Assembly: GCA_017479385.1 (NCBI GenBank)
Contig: JAFVCE010000020.1
Location: 1-64,000, forward strand
DNA length: 64,000 nt
Direction: 5' to 3'
From: Bacteroidales bacterium
Lineage (GTDB): Bacteria; Bacteroidota; Bacteroidia; Bacteroidales; P3
Shown here: piece by piece, positions 50,500 through 59,107 of the stretch
Layout: every line of letters begins with the position of its first letter
How positions within the stretch are numbered: the stretch's first letter is position 1
The notes under the pieces: generated by a model
What the model saw: only the letters and a program-made list of their open reading frames with translations
Databases searched by the model: none
What the model was told of the DNA's origin: nothing
Position numbers and translations under genes: made by a program

Positions 50500-53291
50500 A
50501 ACCATTCCTGCAAGAAACAGCCGAGCTCATCATGCGCGAGCACCCGACCGACGCCGACCGTGTGGCCGTGGTGTTCAACAACCGCCGTTCGGGCCTCTTT
50601 TTGCGCAAACATTTTGCACAGATTGACCGCACAAGCTTTTTCTTGCCCCAGATAACTGTTATCGACGACCTCGTGGCACGCCTCGGCAGACTCGAGACGG
50701 TGCAACACGAATTCCTGCTCTTCGAACTATACGACATTCACTGCCAGATTGGCGGTCCCGACCGCAAGTATGCCACATTCCAAGACTTCATCTCGTTCGG
50801 CGAGATGATGCTGGCCGACTTTTCGGAGATAGACCTCTACATGGTCGACGCGCGCCAGCTGTTTGCCAACCTCCACGACGACAAGGCCATCGAGCAGTGG
50901 AACGTAGACGGCCAAGCCCCCACCCCGTTCCAAGAGAACTACCTGGCCTTCTACGGTTCGCTCTACCAATACTACGACCTGTTGCGCCAACGCCTCGCTG
51001 CCACAGGCAAAGCCTATTCGGGCATGGCCTACCGCAACGTGGCCGAAAACATAGAGACACTTGTAGACCAGTCGCCTTGGGACTATGTATACTTTGTTGG
51101 TTTCAACGTCTTGTCGCGTTGCGAAGAGGCCATTATCCGCGCCTACTGCAACCGAGGGCTGGGCACCCTGCTCACCGACGGCGACCCCTACTACTACGAC
51201 GACCCACGCCAGGAGGCAGGCCTCTTTCTGCGCCGCCACAGCCGCAACTTTGGCTCGATTGGGCACTACGCTTCGCACTTCGACCAGGGGCGCAAACAAA
51301 TACACATAGTGAGCTGCCCCGAGCGCGTGTTGCAATGCAAGTTTGCTGGCCAACTGCTGAGCCAACACCCCGAATGGAACGACGACAACACACAAACGGC
51401 CATCGTTCTGGCCGACGAGAAGTTGCTCCTCCCCACCCTCAACTCGCTTCCCGAAGAGGTTACCACCGCCAACGTCACCATGGGCTATCCCTACGCCGAC
51501 AGCAACATTCACGAAACGGTGCTCAAACTCTTCGACCTCTATGCTCGCGCACGTGGCCAACGGTTCCACCACACCGAGTTGCTCGACCTGCTGACCGACT
51601 ACCACATAGCCCACCTGATAGGAGGCGCGTCGCTGCGCTCGCGCCTCGCCCGCCGCTTGGCCGCCGACGGCATTGTCTTTGCCAGCTGCGAAACTGCCGA
51701 ACAGCTGCTTGCCGACGAGGGCATAGACCCGCAGGTGCTGCACTTCGTTCTCGGACAAGACCCCACCACGGCGGTCGACGCCTTTTGGGACATCTGCCGC
51801 ACCCTCGCCGCGCGCCTGCTGGCCAACGACAGCCTGCTCAACCACAAGGAGCGCGAAGCCCTCGGCGCTATGGTCGAGATGGCCAACTACCTGGCCGACC
51901 TCCAAGCCGAACACCACGTGGTGACCAACCTCGACACCCTACAGAAAATATACTCGCGCCTCGCCCGACGACACTCTATATCCTTTTTCGGCCAGCCACT
52001 CTCGGGGTTGCAAATTCTCGGTATGCTCGAAACACGCAACCTCGACTTCCGCCGCGTCGTTCTGCTCTCGACCAACGAGGGCACGCTGCCTGCCGGCCGC
52101 ACACCAGCCACCCTCGTGCCTCACGACCTGAAGAAAAGCTTCGGCCTGCCCACCTACCACGAAAAAGATGCCGTCTTCGCCTACCACTTCTACCGCCTGC
52201 TGCAACGCGCCGAGGAGGTATGGCTCGTGTGTAGCACCGAGACCAACGCCAACGGCAAAGGCGAACCCAGCCGCTTCATCATGCAGGTCGAACAAGAACT
52301 GGCCCCACGCTTTGCAGCCAACATCGAGGTGAGCCGCCAGGTGGTCGAGACCGAGTTTGCCCCCACAACGCTACACAGCCGCACCGAGGCCGCCAAAGAC
52401 GACCTGGCACTGCAACGACTCGAAGCCATCAACGCCCGCGGATTCTCGCCCTCGGCGCTGAACAACTACCGCGCCTGTCCGCTCAAATTCTACTTCGAGA
52501 ACGTGCTCGGCATTCGCAAACCCGACGAGGTGAGCGAAGACCTGGACCAGTCTGACCTCGGCACCTGCATACACGAAACCTTGCAGGCAATATTTGCTCC
52601 GGTTCAGGGCCGCCAACTGCAGGCCGACGACCTGCGCACAGCACTCGACAGCCTCGACACCACGCTCCAGGCCCGCTTCGCCTCGCTCTTTAGCGACGGC
52701 CACGCCATCGAGGGGCGCAACCACCTGCTCTACTCCATAGCCCGAACCCAAGTGGCCAACCTGCTGCGGCTCGAACTCGCCGAGCTCGAACAGGGCCGCC
52801 ACATCGACATTATAGGGCTCGAACTACCCCTGCAACACAGCCTCCAGGCCGGCCCCGTGGCGGTGAACCTGGCAGGCATTGCAGACCGCATTGACCGCCG
52901 CGCCGGCGTGGTGCGCATTTGCGACTACAAAACGGGCAAGGTGGAGCCGGCCGACCTCGTTATGACCGACAGCAAATGGCGCGACGGCAAAATGCCCGAC
53001 AAATGGTTCCAGGTAATGTTCTACGCCCTGCTCTACAACCGCACCACGCGCACCACCGAGCCCACCCTCTCGGGCATATACCCTTTGCGCCACCTGGGCC
53101 GCACCTTTATGAGCGCCACCTGGGAGGGCGAAGCCATAATAGAAGAGCCGCTGCTTGACCAGTTCGAGGCCTACGTGGCCGACCTCGCGGCCGAGGCACT
53201 GAACCCAGCCATACCATTCGTGGCCGCCGAGGGCTGCAAAGTGTGCCGCTACTGCCCCGTGCAATACACCTGCCCTAAATCGACAGCCTGA
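50496..53291 (+). CDS. AddB-like PD-(D/E)XK nuclease family protein
   Basis: This protein is probably part of an AddAB-type recombinational repair enzyme. From MKPFLQETAELIMREHPTD it has 931 residues. The N-terminal helicase-like part lacks a clear Walker A, as in AddB. The C-terminal nuclease domain begins GFSPSALNNYRACPLKFYFENVLGI, contains DLGTCIHETLQ and VRICDYKTGKVE (catalytic D and K), and ends with CKVCRYCPVQYTC. Those cysteines plus the one in RACPLKFY form the iron-sulphur staple of AddB nucleases. An extension of the frame upstream to 49971 runs through the nucleotidyltransferase and is rejected. The addA partner is not in the window. Confidence 0.9.
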   Translation: MKPFLQETAELIMREHPTDADRVAVVFNNRRSGLFLRKHFAQIDRTSFFLPQITVIDDLVARLGRLETVQHEFLLFELYDIHCQIGGPDRKYATFQDFISFGEMMLADFSEIDLYMVDARQLFANLHDDKAIEQWNVDGQAPTPFQENYLAFYGSLYQYYDLLRQRLAATGKAYSGMAYRNVAENIETLVDQSPWDYVYFVGFNVLSRCEEAIIRAYCNRGLGTLLTDGDPYYYDDPRQEAGLFLRRHSRNFGSIGHYASHFDQGRKQIHIVSCPERVLQCKFAGQLLSQHPEWNDDNTQTAIVLADEKLLLPTLNSLPEEVTTANVTMGYPYADSNIHETVLKLFDLYARARGQRFHHTELLDLLTDYHIAHLIGGASLRSRLARRLAADGIVFASCETAEQLLADEGIDPQVLHFVLGQDPTTAVDAFWDICRTLAARLLANDSLLNHKEREALGAMVEMANYLADLQAEHHVVTNLDTLQKIYSRLARRHSISFFGQPLSGLQILGMLETRNLDFRRVVLLSTNEGTLPAGRTPATLVPHDLKKSFGLPTYHEKDAVFAYHFYRLLQRAEEVWLVCSTETNANGKGEPSRFIMQVEQELAPRFAANIEVSRQVVETEFAPTTLHSRTEAAKDDLALQRLEAINARGFSPSALNNYRACPLKFYFENVLGIRKPDEVSEDLDQSDLGTCIHETLQAIFAPVQGRQLQADDLRTALDSLDTTLQARFASLFSDGHAIEGRNHLLYSIARTQVANLLRLELAELEQGRHIDIIGLELPLQHSLQAGPVAVNLAGIADRIDRRAGVVRICDYKTGKVEPADLVMTDSKWRDGKMPDKWFQVMFYALLYNRTTRTTEPTLSGIYPLRHLGRTFMSATWEGEAIIEEPLLDQFEAYVADLAAEALNPAIPFVAAEGCKVCRYCPVQYTCPKSTA

Positions 53292-53388
53292 ACCCCACCC
53301 CACCGCCACAACATCCGGCAAACATCTGATAGGCAACGCCTTAGCTTCGAATTTCGATAGAAGAAAGGGCGATTTTTTGCCGATTTGT

Positions 53389-53460
53389 AACTGCTTGAAT
53401 ATCAAGCCTTATTCGACCTCAATACGACCCTAACCCCTCTCTAACCCCTCCTTAACCCTA
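53389..53460 (+). repeat. Dispersed repeat, copy B (type copy)
   Basis: This is the fullest copy: flank AACTGCTTGAATATCAAGCC, core TTATTCGACCTCAATACGACC, then CTAACCCCTCTCTAACCCC and TCCTTAACCC. On the minus strand it has four G3-G4 tracts. It lies in a convergent gap of 248 nt with no gene. Confidence 0.9.
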
Positions 53461-53539
53461 TGTACAAATTGAATATCAGCAACTTACAACCAAAATCAGT
53501 TGCAGGAACCAAAGCAAACAAGAAAGAATAGCAGTGGCC

Positions 53540-54745
53540 TCAATTTTCTGTTCTCAATGCCCCTACGGCCAAGAGCAGGGCGCAGACGCTGACAGCTTGG
53601 GCGCGGTAGGTGAACCACGAGTGGAGGTAGCTGTGGTTGGCCGCCATGAGGTACCAGGCGTAGGGCAACAGGGCCACGACCACGAAGAGCAGCGACTTGA
53701 CCCACCTGCGAGGCGAGAAACGCACCAATGCCACCACGACGAAGGCGGCCAAGATGAGCAGCAGGTAGCTCCAGGGCAGCACTTTGAGGTTGACTGCAAT
53801 GGCGTCGAGACGGCTCCACGACTCGATGTCGGAGGTGCGGTAGCCGATGGTGTTGAAGGCGTCGGCAAAGACATTGTCGGGCAGCACAAGGCTTGCAATG
53901 AGCCATTTGGCGGCCCAAGTGGCTACGTAGGCCACGGCCCATACGGCAGTCAAAACAGCCACGTGGCGCAGCCCACGACGCAAGCCGGTGTCGTTGGGCA
54001 TGAACCAGATGGCGGCGCAGAGCGGCAGGCCGAGGGTGAGCACGGGGGCGGTGAGCAGGTCGAAAAAAGCAGTGAGCGAGCCCGCCACGAGCATCACGGC
54101 CTGTTCGTGGCCCCTGGTTCGGGGCAAGGCGAGGGCGGTGGCAGCCACAACGGCAATGGCCACCACAGGCAGCAGCTGGAGCGAGAACTGGGCGACAAAC
54201 ACCCTGACAGCCAACAGGGCTGCAGCGGCGGCCACCACTGGCAGCCAACCGGCACGCCGCCAGACCACGACGGCTGCCGCAACGAAGAGTAGCGAGCTGA
54301 CGAAGTAGAGCAGGTAGCGTATGGCGGTGTAGTCGAGCGCCAAGAGCAGGCAGCGCGCCACGAAGGTAGAGCCGTGCCAATAGCGGGCATAGCGGTCTGT
54401 GGCCTCGGCGTGGCCGGCAACGAGGTTGGCCAACACCTCGGTCGAGGCGTTGCCGATGGTGGAGTGGCTGTTGCCGAAGGCCGAACGCAGCAGGCTGTCG
54501 CGGCTGCAGAGGTAGGCTTGGTTGAGTATGAGGGCGTCGGTGTAGTTATCGAGCTGGCACTCGGAGCGCGGCATTATGGCGCGCGGATAGTCTGCTTGCA
54601 GGTCGCCACGCTCGAGGGTCTGGACCACATGGCGCTTGACCGGCTCGTCGGGCAGCAGGCAGGCACCGATGGCGAAGAGGCTGTAGGCCACAATGAGCAG
54701 GACTAACAGCAGGGCGAGGCGGGCTATGGGGTTGAGCTTTTTCAT
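53540..54745 (-). CDS. Polytopic membrane protein (DUF6056-like)
   Basis: The 401-residue protein has roughly nine to ten hydrophobic helices, starting with LALLLVLLIVAYSLFAIGACLLP. A conserved loop after the first helix contains DALILNQAYLCSRDSLLRSAFGNS. It resembles GtrII/DUF6056 glycosyltransferase-like membrane proteins that use polyprenyl-linked sugars, but no catalytic motif is certain. It lies 24 nt upstream-to-downstream from the family 2 glycosyltransferase on the same strand, a pairing consistent with glycan decoration. Function is inferred from context. Confidence 0.75.
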   Translation of the reverse strand: MKKLNPIARLALLLVLLIVAYSLFAIGACLLPDEPVKRHVVQTLERGDLQADYPRAIMPRSECQLDNYTDALILNQAYLCSRDSLLRSAFGNSHSTIGNASTEVLANLVAGHAEATDRYARYWHGSTFVARCLLLALDYTAIRYLLYFVSSLLFVAAAVVVWRRAGWLPVVAAAAALLAVRVFVAQFSLQLLPVVAIAVVAATALALPRTRGHEQAVMLVAGSLTAFFDLLTAPVLTLGLPLCAAIWFMPNDTGLRRGLRHVAVLTAVWAVAYVATWAAKWLIASLVLPDNVFADAFNTIGYRTSDIESWSRLDAIAVNLKVLPWSYLLLILAAFVVVALVRFSPRRWVKSLLFVVVALLPYAWYLMAANHSYLHSWFTYRAQAVSVCALLLAVGALRTEN

Positions 54746-54769
54746 GGGTGGGCAGAACGGCTATGGGGG

Positions 54770-55699
54770 TTAGGCCTGGCGTTGGCGCTCTTCGTACTCG
54801 ACCAGTCGCAGCTCGTAGTTACGGCGTTCGCGGCCGGCAATGGTGTCGAGGCAAAGGCCGGTGAAGAGGCTCTGCATGGCGCCAAGCAGCAGCACGAGGG
54901 CGAGGATGAGGGTTGGGAAACGAGGCACGAGGCCGGTGGCGAAATATTCGAGCACGACGGGCACCAGCAACACCACGCCCAGCAGGGCAAGCAGCAGGGC
55001 AAGCCAGCCGTAGAAGCCTAAGGGTTTGTAGTCTTTGAAGAGTATGAAGATGGTGCGCAGCACCTTGAGGCCGTCGCTCACGGTGTTGAGCTTGGAGGTG
55101 CTGCCCTCGGGGCGGTCGCGGTAGGTAATGGGTATTTCGGCCAGAACGAAGCGGCGGTCGAGGGCGTGTAGCGTCATCTCGGTCTCGATTTCGAACCCGA
55201 GCGACATGACGGGGAAGAGCTTAACAAAACGTCGGCTAAAGGCTCGGTAGCCGGTCATGATGTCGTGGATATTGGTGTGGTATAGGTGGCGAATGAGGAA
55301 GCGCACCAAGCGGTTGCCGCTGCCGTGCATGGGGCGATGGTTCTGCTCGAAGTATGTAGACGAAAGGCGGTCGCCCACCACCATGTCGGCTCCGTCGGCC
55401 ACAGCTTGGACCATGGCGCGGGCGGCGTCGGCCGGGTAGGTGTCGTCGGCGTCGACCATGAGGTAGCACTGCGCGTCGACCTCGCGAAACATACGGCGAA
55501 TGACGTTGCCTTTGCCCTGCAGCGGCTCGTGGCAGACGGTGGCTCCGGCTTCGGCGGCGAGGGCGGCCGAGTTGTCGGTGGAGTTGTTGTCGTAGACGTA
55601 CACGGTGGCTTCGGGCAGGGCGTGGCGGAAGTCGGTCACCACTTTGGCAATGGTGGCAGCCTCGTTGTAGCAGGGTATTATGACGGCAATGCGGTCCAT
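54770..55699 (-). CDS. Family 2 glycosyltransferase, dolichol-phosphate-mannose-synthase-like
   Basis: This enzyme probably transfers a sugar to a polyprenyl phosphate carrier. The 309-residue protein has VIIPCYNEAATIAKVV, CYLMVDADDTYPADAAR (DxD region) and MTGYRAFSRRFVKLFP, with two C-terminal membrane helices (FYGWLALLLALLGVVLLVPVVL; PTLILALVLLLGAMQSLFTGL). The following membrane protein (53540-54745) may use the polyprenyl sugar. A -7 box precedes the gene. Confidence 0.92.
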   Translation of the reverse strand: MDRIAVIIPCYNEAATIAKVVTDFRHALPEATVYVYDNNSTDNSAALAAEAGATVCHEPLQGKGNVIRRMFREVDAQCYLMVDADDTYPADAARAMVQAVADGADMVVGDRLSSTYFEQNHRPMHGSGNRLVRFLIRHLYHTNIHDIMTGYRAFSRRFVKLFPVMSLGFEIETEMTLHALDRRFVLAEIPITYRDRPEGSTSKLNTVSDGLKVLRTIFILFKDYKPLGFYGWLALLLALLGVVLLVPVVLEYFATGLVPRFPTLILALVLLLGAMQSLFTGLCLDTIAGRERRNYELRLVEYEERQRQA

Positions 55700-55721
55700 A
55701 GTTATGGCTCGTTTTGGGCTG

Positions 55722-55729
55722 CAAAGTTA
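55722..55729 (-). promoter_or_regulatory. -7 box of the glycosyltransferase gene
   Basis: The minus strand reads TAACTTTG, 22 nt upstream of the start codon. No exact -33 element is seen. Confidence 0.5.
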
Positions 55730-55917
55730 CATAAATTTATTGAATTATCGGCTCGGTGGCACAATTTATTTTGTAGTAGCCAGATTTCTACGTGGTTAAG
55801 CCGAAGGCTTTGTGGCGATTGTGCGCTTTTGCGCTCTTTTGCGCAGCGGGCGATGGTGGGTCTGGGGGGTGGTTTTTTTCTGGAGGAGGGGTGGAGTGGG
55901 GAGGTGCTGGGGTTAGA

Positions 55918-55950
55918 ATTAGGGCCGGCCGCTGCGCGGCCGGCCCTAAT
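55918..55950. repeat. GC palindrome with TGC triloop (copy 3)
   Basis: ATTAGGGCCGGCCGC (55918-55932) and GCGGCCGGCCCTAAT (55936-55950) are perfect 15-bp reverse complements around TGC. It lies 33 nt past the 3' end of the small lipoprotein gene and could also act as its terminator, although no long T tract follows. Confidence 0.85.
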
Positions 55951-55982
55951 GGGGTCTATAATCCGGTTATTGGCAAAGAGGA

Positions 55983-56189
55983 TTATTCGGCAACTTCGGT
56001 AGCCTCGGTCTCGGCAGCACCGTCGCATTCGGTGGCAATCTCTTCGACGTTCGACTCGTCGACGATTTCGTCGGCAACGTTCTCGATAGCCTCTTCTTCG
56101 GCTATGGGTTCGGCGGCGTTCTTATTGTTGTTGCAGGCGGCAAAACTCATCATGCCAGCCACGGCCAAAAGCATAAATACTTTTTTCAT
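55983..56189 (-). CDS. Small acidic lipoprotein
   Basis: This 68-residue protein has a lipoprotein signal peptide (MKKVFMLLAVAGMMSFAAC, lipobox SFAAC at Cys19), a short Asn/Lys stretch and a highly acidic Glu/Ala/Val-rich tail. Such tiny acidic lipoproteins are frequent in Bacteroidales and have no known function. It is monocistronic, with its own -7 box. Confidence 0.85.
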   Translation of the reverse strand: MKKVFMLLAVAGMMSFAACNNNKNAAEPIAEEEAIENVADEIVDESNVEEIATECDGAAETEATEVAE

Positions 56190-56244
56190 CTTGTTCTAAA
56201 TTTTAAAGGTTGTTTTGATTCTTTTTCTGTCTTAAAAACTTTTG

Positions 56245-56252
56245 CAAAAGTA
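56245..56252 (-). promoter_or_regulatory. -7 box of the small lipoprotein gene
   Basis: The minus strand reads TACTTTTG, 55 nt upstream of the start codon. A near-match GTTG rather than TTTG lies at the -33 position. Confidence 0.55.
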
Positions 56253-56360
56253 TAACATTTCTTACAACCAGCAACAATAAAAATATGTAAAAAATGTTAA
56301 ACGCCTCATATAACACTGTTTTTCAACAATTTATAGCCAGTGCAACCAGCGTCTAAAAAT

Positions 56361-56384
56361 AAAAAAACCGCTCGATGAGCGGTT
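56361..56384 (-). terminator. Terminator of rnfA
   Basis: AACCGCTC (56366-56373) and GAGCGGTT (56377-56384) form an 8-bp stem with a 3-nt loop. On the minus strand it is followed by seven T residues. Confidence 0.9.
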
Positions 56385-56419
56385 ATAGAATATGTTAAAT
56401 TTAACATTTTTTTTCGTCC

Positions 56420-57007
56420 TTACGGGAGGGGTACCAATCCGTTAAATCCCATGAAAGCCATGGCGAGAATGCCAGCCGTGACCAAGGCGATGGGCACACC
56501 TTTCATGCCACGCGGCACACCGGTGAGCTCCATCTGCTCGCGAATGCCGGCAAAGATAACCAGCGCGAGGGTAAAGCCAACGGCAATGCTGGCCGAGTAG
56601 ACCACACTCTCGAGGAGGTTCATGTTTTTCTGAATAACCAGCAGGGCAACACCAAGCACTGCGCAGTTGGTGGTAATCAGCGGCAGGAAAACACCGAGGG
56701 CTTGATAGAGTGAGGGTGCAATTTTTTTGAGCACAATCTCTACCATCTGCACCAAACCGGCAATAACGAGGATGTAGGCGATGGTTTGCAGGTATTCCAA
56801 ATGGAGCGGAACGAGGATGTAATTCATCACAAGATAGGTCACAAAAGTGGCCAACAACATGACAAAAAGGACGGCTCCGCCCATGCCGACCGAACTCTTA
56901 ACATCCTTACTTACACCAAGAAAGGGGCAAATGCCAAGAAACTGGGCGAGAACAACATTGTTTACAAAAATGGCTCCGATGATGAGCGCGAAAATACTAA
57001 TTCCCAT
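56420..57007 (-). CDS. rnfA: Electron transport complex subunit RnfA
   Basis: RnfA is a six-helix inner-membrane subunit of the Rnf complex, which couples ferredoxin:NAD+ electron transfer to ion pumping. The 195-residue protein has NNVVLAQFLGICPFLGVSKD and ITTNCAVLGVALLV, both typical of RnfA and holding the membrane cysteines that bind an iron-sulphur centre. It has its own promoter and terminator, and no other rnf gene lies within 6 kb on either side, which is unusual because rnf genes are normally one operon. NqrE is the closest alternative, but the FLGICPFLGVSK motif favours RnfA. Confidence 0.92.
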   Translation of the reverse strand: MGISIFALIIGAIFVNNVVLAQFLGICPFLGVSKDVKSSVGMGGAVLFVMLLATFVTYLVMNYILVPLHLEYLQTIAYILVIAGLVQMVEIVLKKIAPSLYQALGVFLPLITTNCAVLGVALLVIQKNMNLLESVVYSASIAVGFTLALVIFAGIREQMELTGVPRGMKGVPIALVTAGILAMAFMGFNGLVPLP

Positions 57008-57034
57008 AGTTCATTAATGGTTAAAATCGAAATG

Positions 57035-57066
57035 CAAAGATACACCTTTTTTCGAGACCGGGCAAA
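57035..57066 (-). promoter_or_regulatory. Promoter of rnfA
   Basis: On the minus strand TTTG (57063-57066), a 20-nt spacer and TATCTTTG (57035-57042) match the consensus. It shows that rnfA is expressed on its own. Confidence 0.75.
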
Positions 57067-57073
57067 TTTTTTT

Positions 57074-58612
57074 TCATTTTCCCCAATTATCGCGGTCCAA
57101 ACTGCGGTATGTTATGGCCTCTTGCAGGTGGTGCGGACGTAGGTCGGCGCTGCCTTCGAGGTCGGCTATGGTGCGCCCAACTTTTAGTATGCGGTCGTAG
57201 GCGCGCGCCGAAAGGCCAAGACGGTTCATAACCTGCTCCATGACGAGGCGACATTGGTCGTCGAGCCCACAATGTTGGCGAGTGAGGCGCGTGGTCATCT
57301 GCGCATTGCAGTGAACCCCAGGCTCGTTGGCAAAGCGTGCCGTCTGCACCGCACGCGCAGCAATAACACGTTGGCGGATGGCGTCGCTACCCTCGGCTTG
57401 GGCCGTGTGGTTGAGCTGGCTCACCGGCACAGGGGTAACTTCGATGTGGAGGTCGATGCGGTCCATGAGCGGGCCACTCACCTTGCCCAGATAGCGGCGC
57501 ACTGCGCCCGGAGCGCAGGTACACTCTACCGTGGGGTGGTTGTAGTAGCCGCAGGGGCAGGGGTTCATAGCAGCCACAAGCATGAACGAAGCAGGGTAGT
57601 CTATTGTGAGTTTGGCGCGGCTGATGGTTACGCGGCGCTCCTCCATGGGTTGGCGAAGCACTTCGAGGGCGGTTCGCTTAAACTCTGGCAACTCGTCGAG
57701 GAAGAGCACTCCGTTGTGGGCAAGACTAATCTCGCCCGGCTTGGGGTTGGCTCCGCCGCCAACGAGGGCTACATCGCTTATGGTGTGGTGTGGCGAGCGG
57801 AAAGGACGGACGGCAATGAGCGAGTCTTCGCTCCGCATAAGGCCTGCCACAGAGTGGATTTGGGTTGTTTCGAGGCTTTCGCTCAAGGTGAGTGGAGGCA
57901 GTATGCCCGGTATGCGCTTGGCCAGCATGGTTTTGCCACTGCCTGGAGGGCCAATCATAATGGCGTTGTGGCCGCCAGCAGCAGCTATTTCGAGGGCGCG
58001 CTTTACGCTGTCTTGCCCCTTAACGTCGGCAAAATCGTATTCGTAGGCTCCCAACGAGCGGGCAAATTCGGCACGGGTATCGACCACCGTGGGGGACATA
58101 GGCTCGGTGCCGTCGAGGTGGTTTACCACCTGCTTTAAGCAGGTGGCGCCGTAGACTTCGAGGTTGTTGACAATGGCGGCTTCGCGAGCGTTGGAGGCAG
58201 GCACAATAAGGCCTTTGCAGCCACGCCGGCGGGCTTCGATAGCGATGGGGAGCACACCTTTGATTGGGCGCAGGCTGCCATCGAGGCCCAGCTCGCCCAT
58301 AATGACGTAGCGCTCCAGCTCGGCAGCGTCGAGAGCGCCATCGGCTCCGAGCAGTCCGATAGCTATTGGTAGGTCGTAGGCGGTGCCTTCCTTGCGGAGG
58401 TCGGCTGGAGCGAGGTTGATGAGTATGCCTTTGCCTGGCACACGGTAGCCGCTTTGTTCGAAGGCCGAAGCTATGCGCTGTGTGCTTTCGCGCACGGCCG
58501 AGTCGGGCAGGCCCACCATGTTGAACCCAACACCGCTGTATACGCTCACTTCGATGGTAACGGTTACCGCCTTGACGCCGATTATGGCACTGCCGTAGGT
58601 TTTGACTAACAT
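57074..58612 (-). CDS. YifB-family Mg-chelatase-like AAA+ ATPase
   Basis: The 512-residue protein has the N-terminal Lon-protease-like ChlI domain (VEVSVYSGVGFNMVGLPDSAVRES), the AAA+ Walker A GPPGSGKTMLAKRIPGILPP, and Walker B LFLDELPEF. The C-terminal ChlI domain contains MNPCPCGYYNHP with a zinc-like cysteine pattern. Members are sometimes annotated as competence protein ComM, a branch-migration helicase for natural transformation; that role is plausible but not shown here. Confidence 0.94.
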   Translation of the reverse strand: MLVKTYGSAIIGVKAVTVTIEVSVYSGVGFNMVGLPDSAVRESTQRIASAFEQSGYRVPGKGILINLAPADLRKEGTAYDLPIAIGLLGADGALDAAELERYVIMGELGLDGSLRPIKGVLPIAIEARRRGCKGLIVPASNAREAAIVNNLEVYGATCLKQVVNHLDGTEPMSPTVVDTRAEFARSLGAYEYDFADVKGQDSVKRALEIAAAGGHNAIMIGPPGSGKTMLAKRIPGILPPLTLSESLETTQIHSVAGLMRSEDSLIAVRPFRSPHHTISDVALVGGGANPKPGEISLAHNGVLFLDELPEFKRTALEVLRQPMEERRVTISRAKLTIDYPASFMLVAAMNPCPCGYYNHPTVECTCAPGAVRRYLGKVSGPLMDRIDLHIEVTPVPVSQLNHTAQAEGSDAIRQRVIAARAVQTARFANEPGVHCNAQMTTRLTRQHCGLDDQCRLVMEQVMNRLGLSARAYDRILKVGRTIADLEGSADLRPHHLQEAITYRSLDRDNWGK

Positions 58613-58634
58613 GGGTTTACGTTCTTCTTTTTGT

Positions 58635-59042
58635 TTAGTAGTTCATCACATTGAAGGCGTTGCGGATGAGGCTGGTCTCGCTGCTGCCGTCGCTGCTGAG
58701 GACAACGGTGACAATGTCGAACCTCGTGGCGCCAAGCCACTTGTGAGAGACGACATAGTGGTTGGCGACTTTAATCAGGCGCTGACGTTTTTGGTGGTCG
58801 ACCGCCGACTCGGGCGGAGCGATGGGGTTGGAGCGCGTTTTGACCTCGACGATAACCAGTTCGTCGCCGTCCATGGCCACGATGTCGACCTCGTTCTTGC
58901 CGTAGCGATAGTTTCTCTCCACCACTATGTAGCCGAGGCGCTGTAGGTACAGCGAGGCCTGCTGCTCGCCATCGTTGCCGGTGGCAAGTGTGGCTTGCCG
59001 GTTGGCCTGTCTGGTTGGGTGGGGAAATTTGATGGTTGGCAT
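58635..59042 (-). CDS. yraN: YraN/UPF0102 endonuclease-fold protein
   Basis: The 135-residue protein has GNDGEQQASLYLQRLGYIVVERNYRYGKNEVDIVAMDG followed by ELVIVEVKTRSN, the conserved restriction-endonuclease-like core of UPF0102 (D and ExK). Its biological substrate is unknown. It is transcribed in the same direction as yifB, 22 nt upstream of it. Confidence 0.92.
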   Translation of the reverse strand: MPTIKFPHPTRQANRQATLATGNDGEQQASLYLQRLGYIVVERNYRYGKNEVDIVAMDGDELVIVEVKTRSNPIAPPESAVDHQKRQRLIKVANHYVVSHKWLGATRFDIVTVVLSSDGSSETSLIRNAFNVMNY

Positions 59043-59059
59043 GGTGGTTTATGGTGCTT

Positions 59060-59105
59060 TTATTCGATGTTAATACGACCTTAACCCCTCCTTAACCCCT
59101 CTTCA
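59060..59105 (+). repeat. Dispersed repeat, copy G
   Basis: The core TTCGATGTTAATACGACC is followed by TTAACCCCTCCTTAACCCCTC. This is the GATGTTAA subtype also seen in copies E and F. It occupies most of the 65-nt gap between yraN and the next gene. Confidence 0.85.
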
Positions 59106-59107
59106 AG

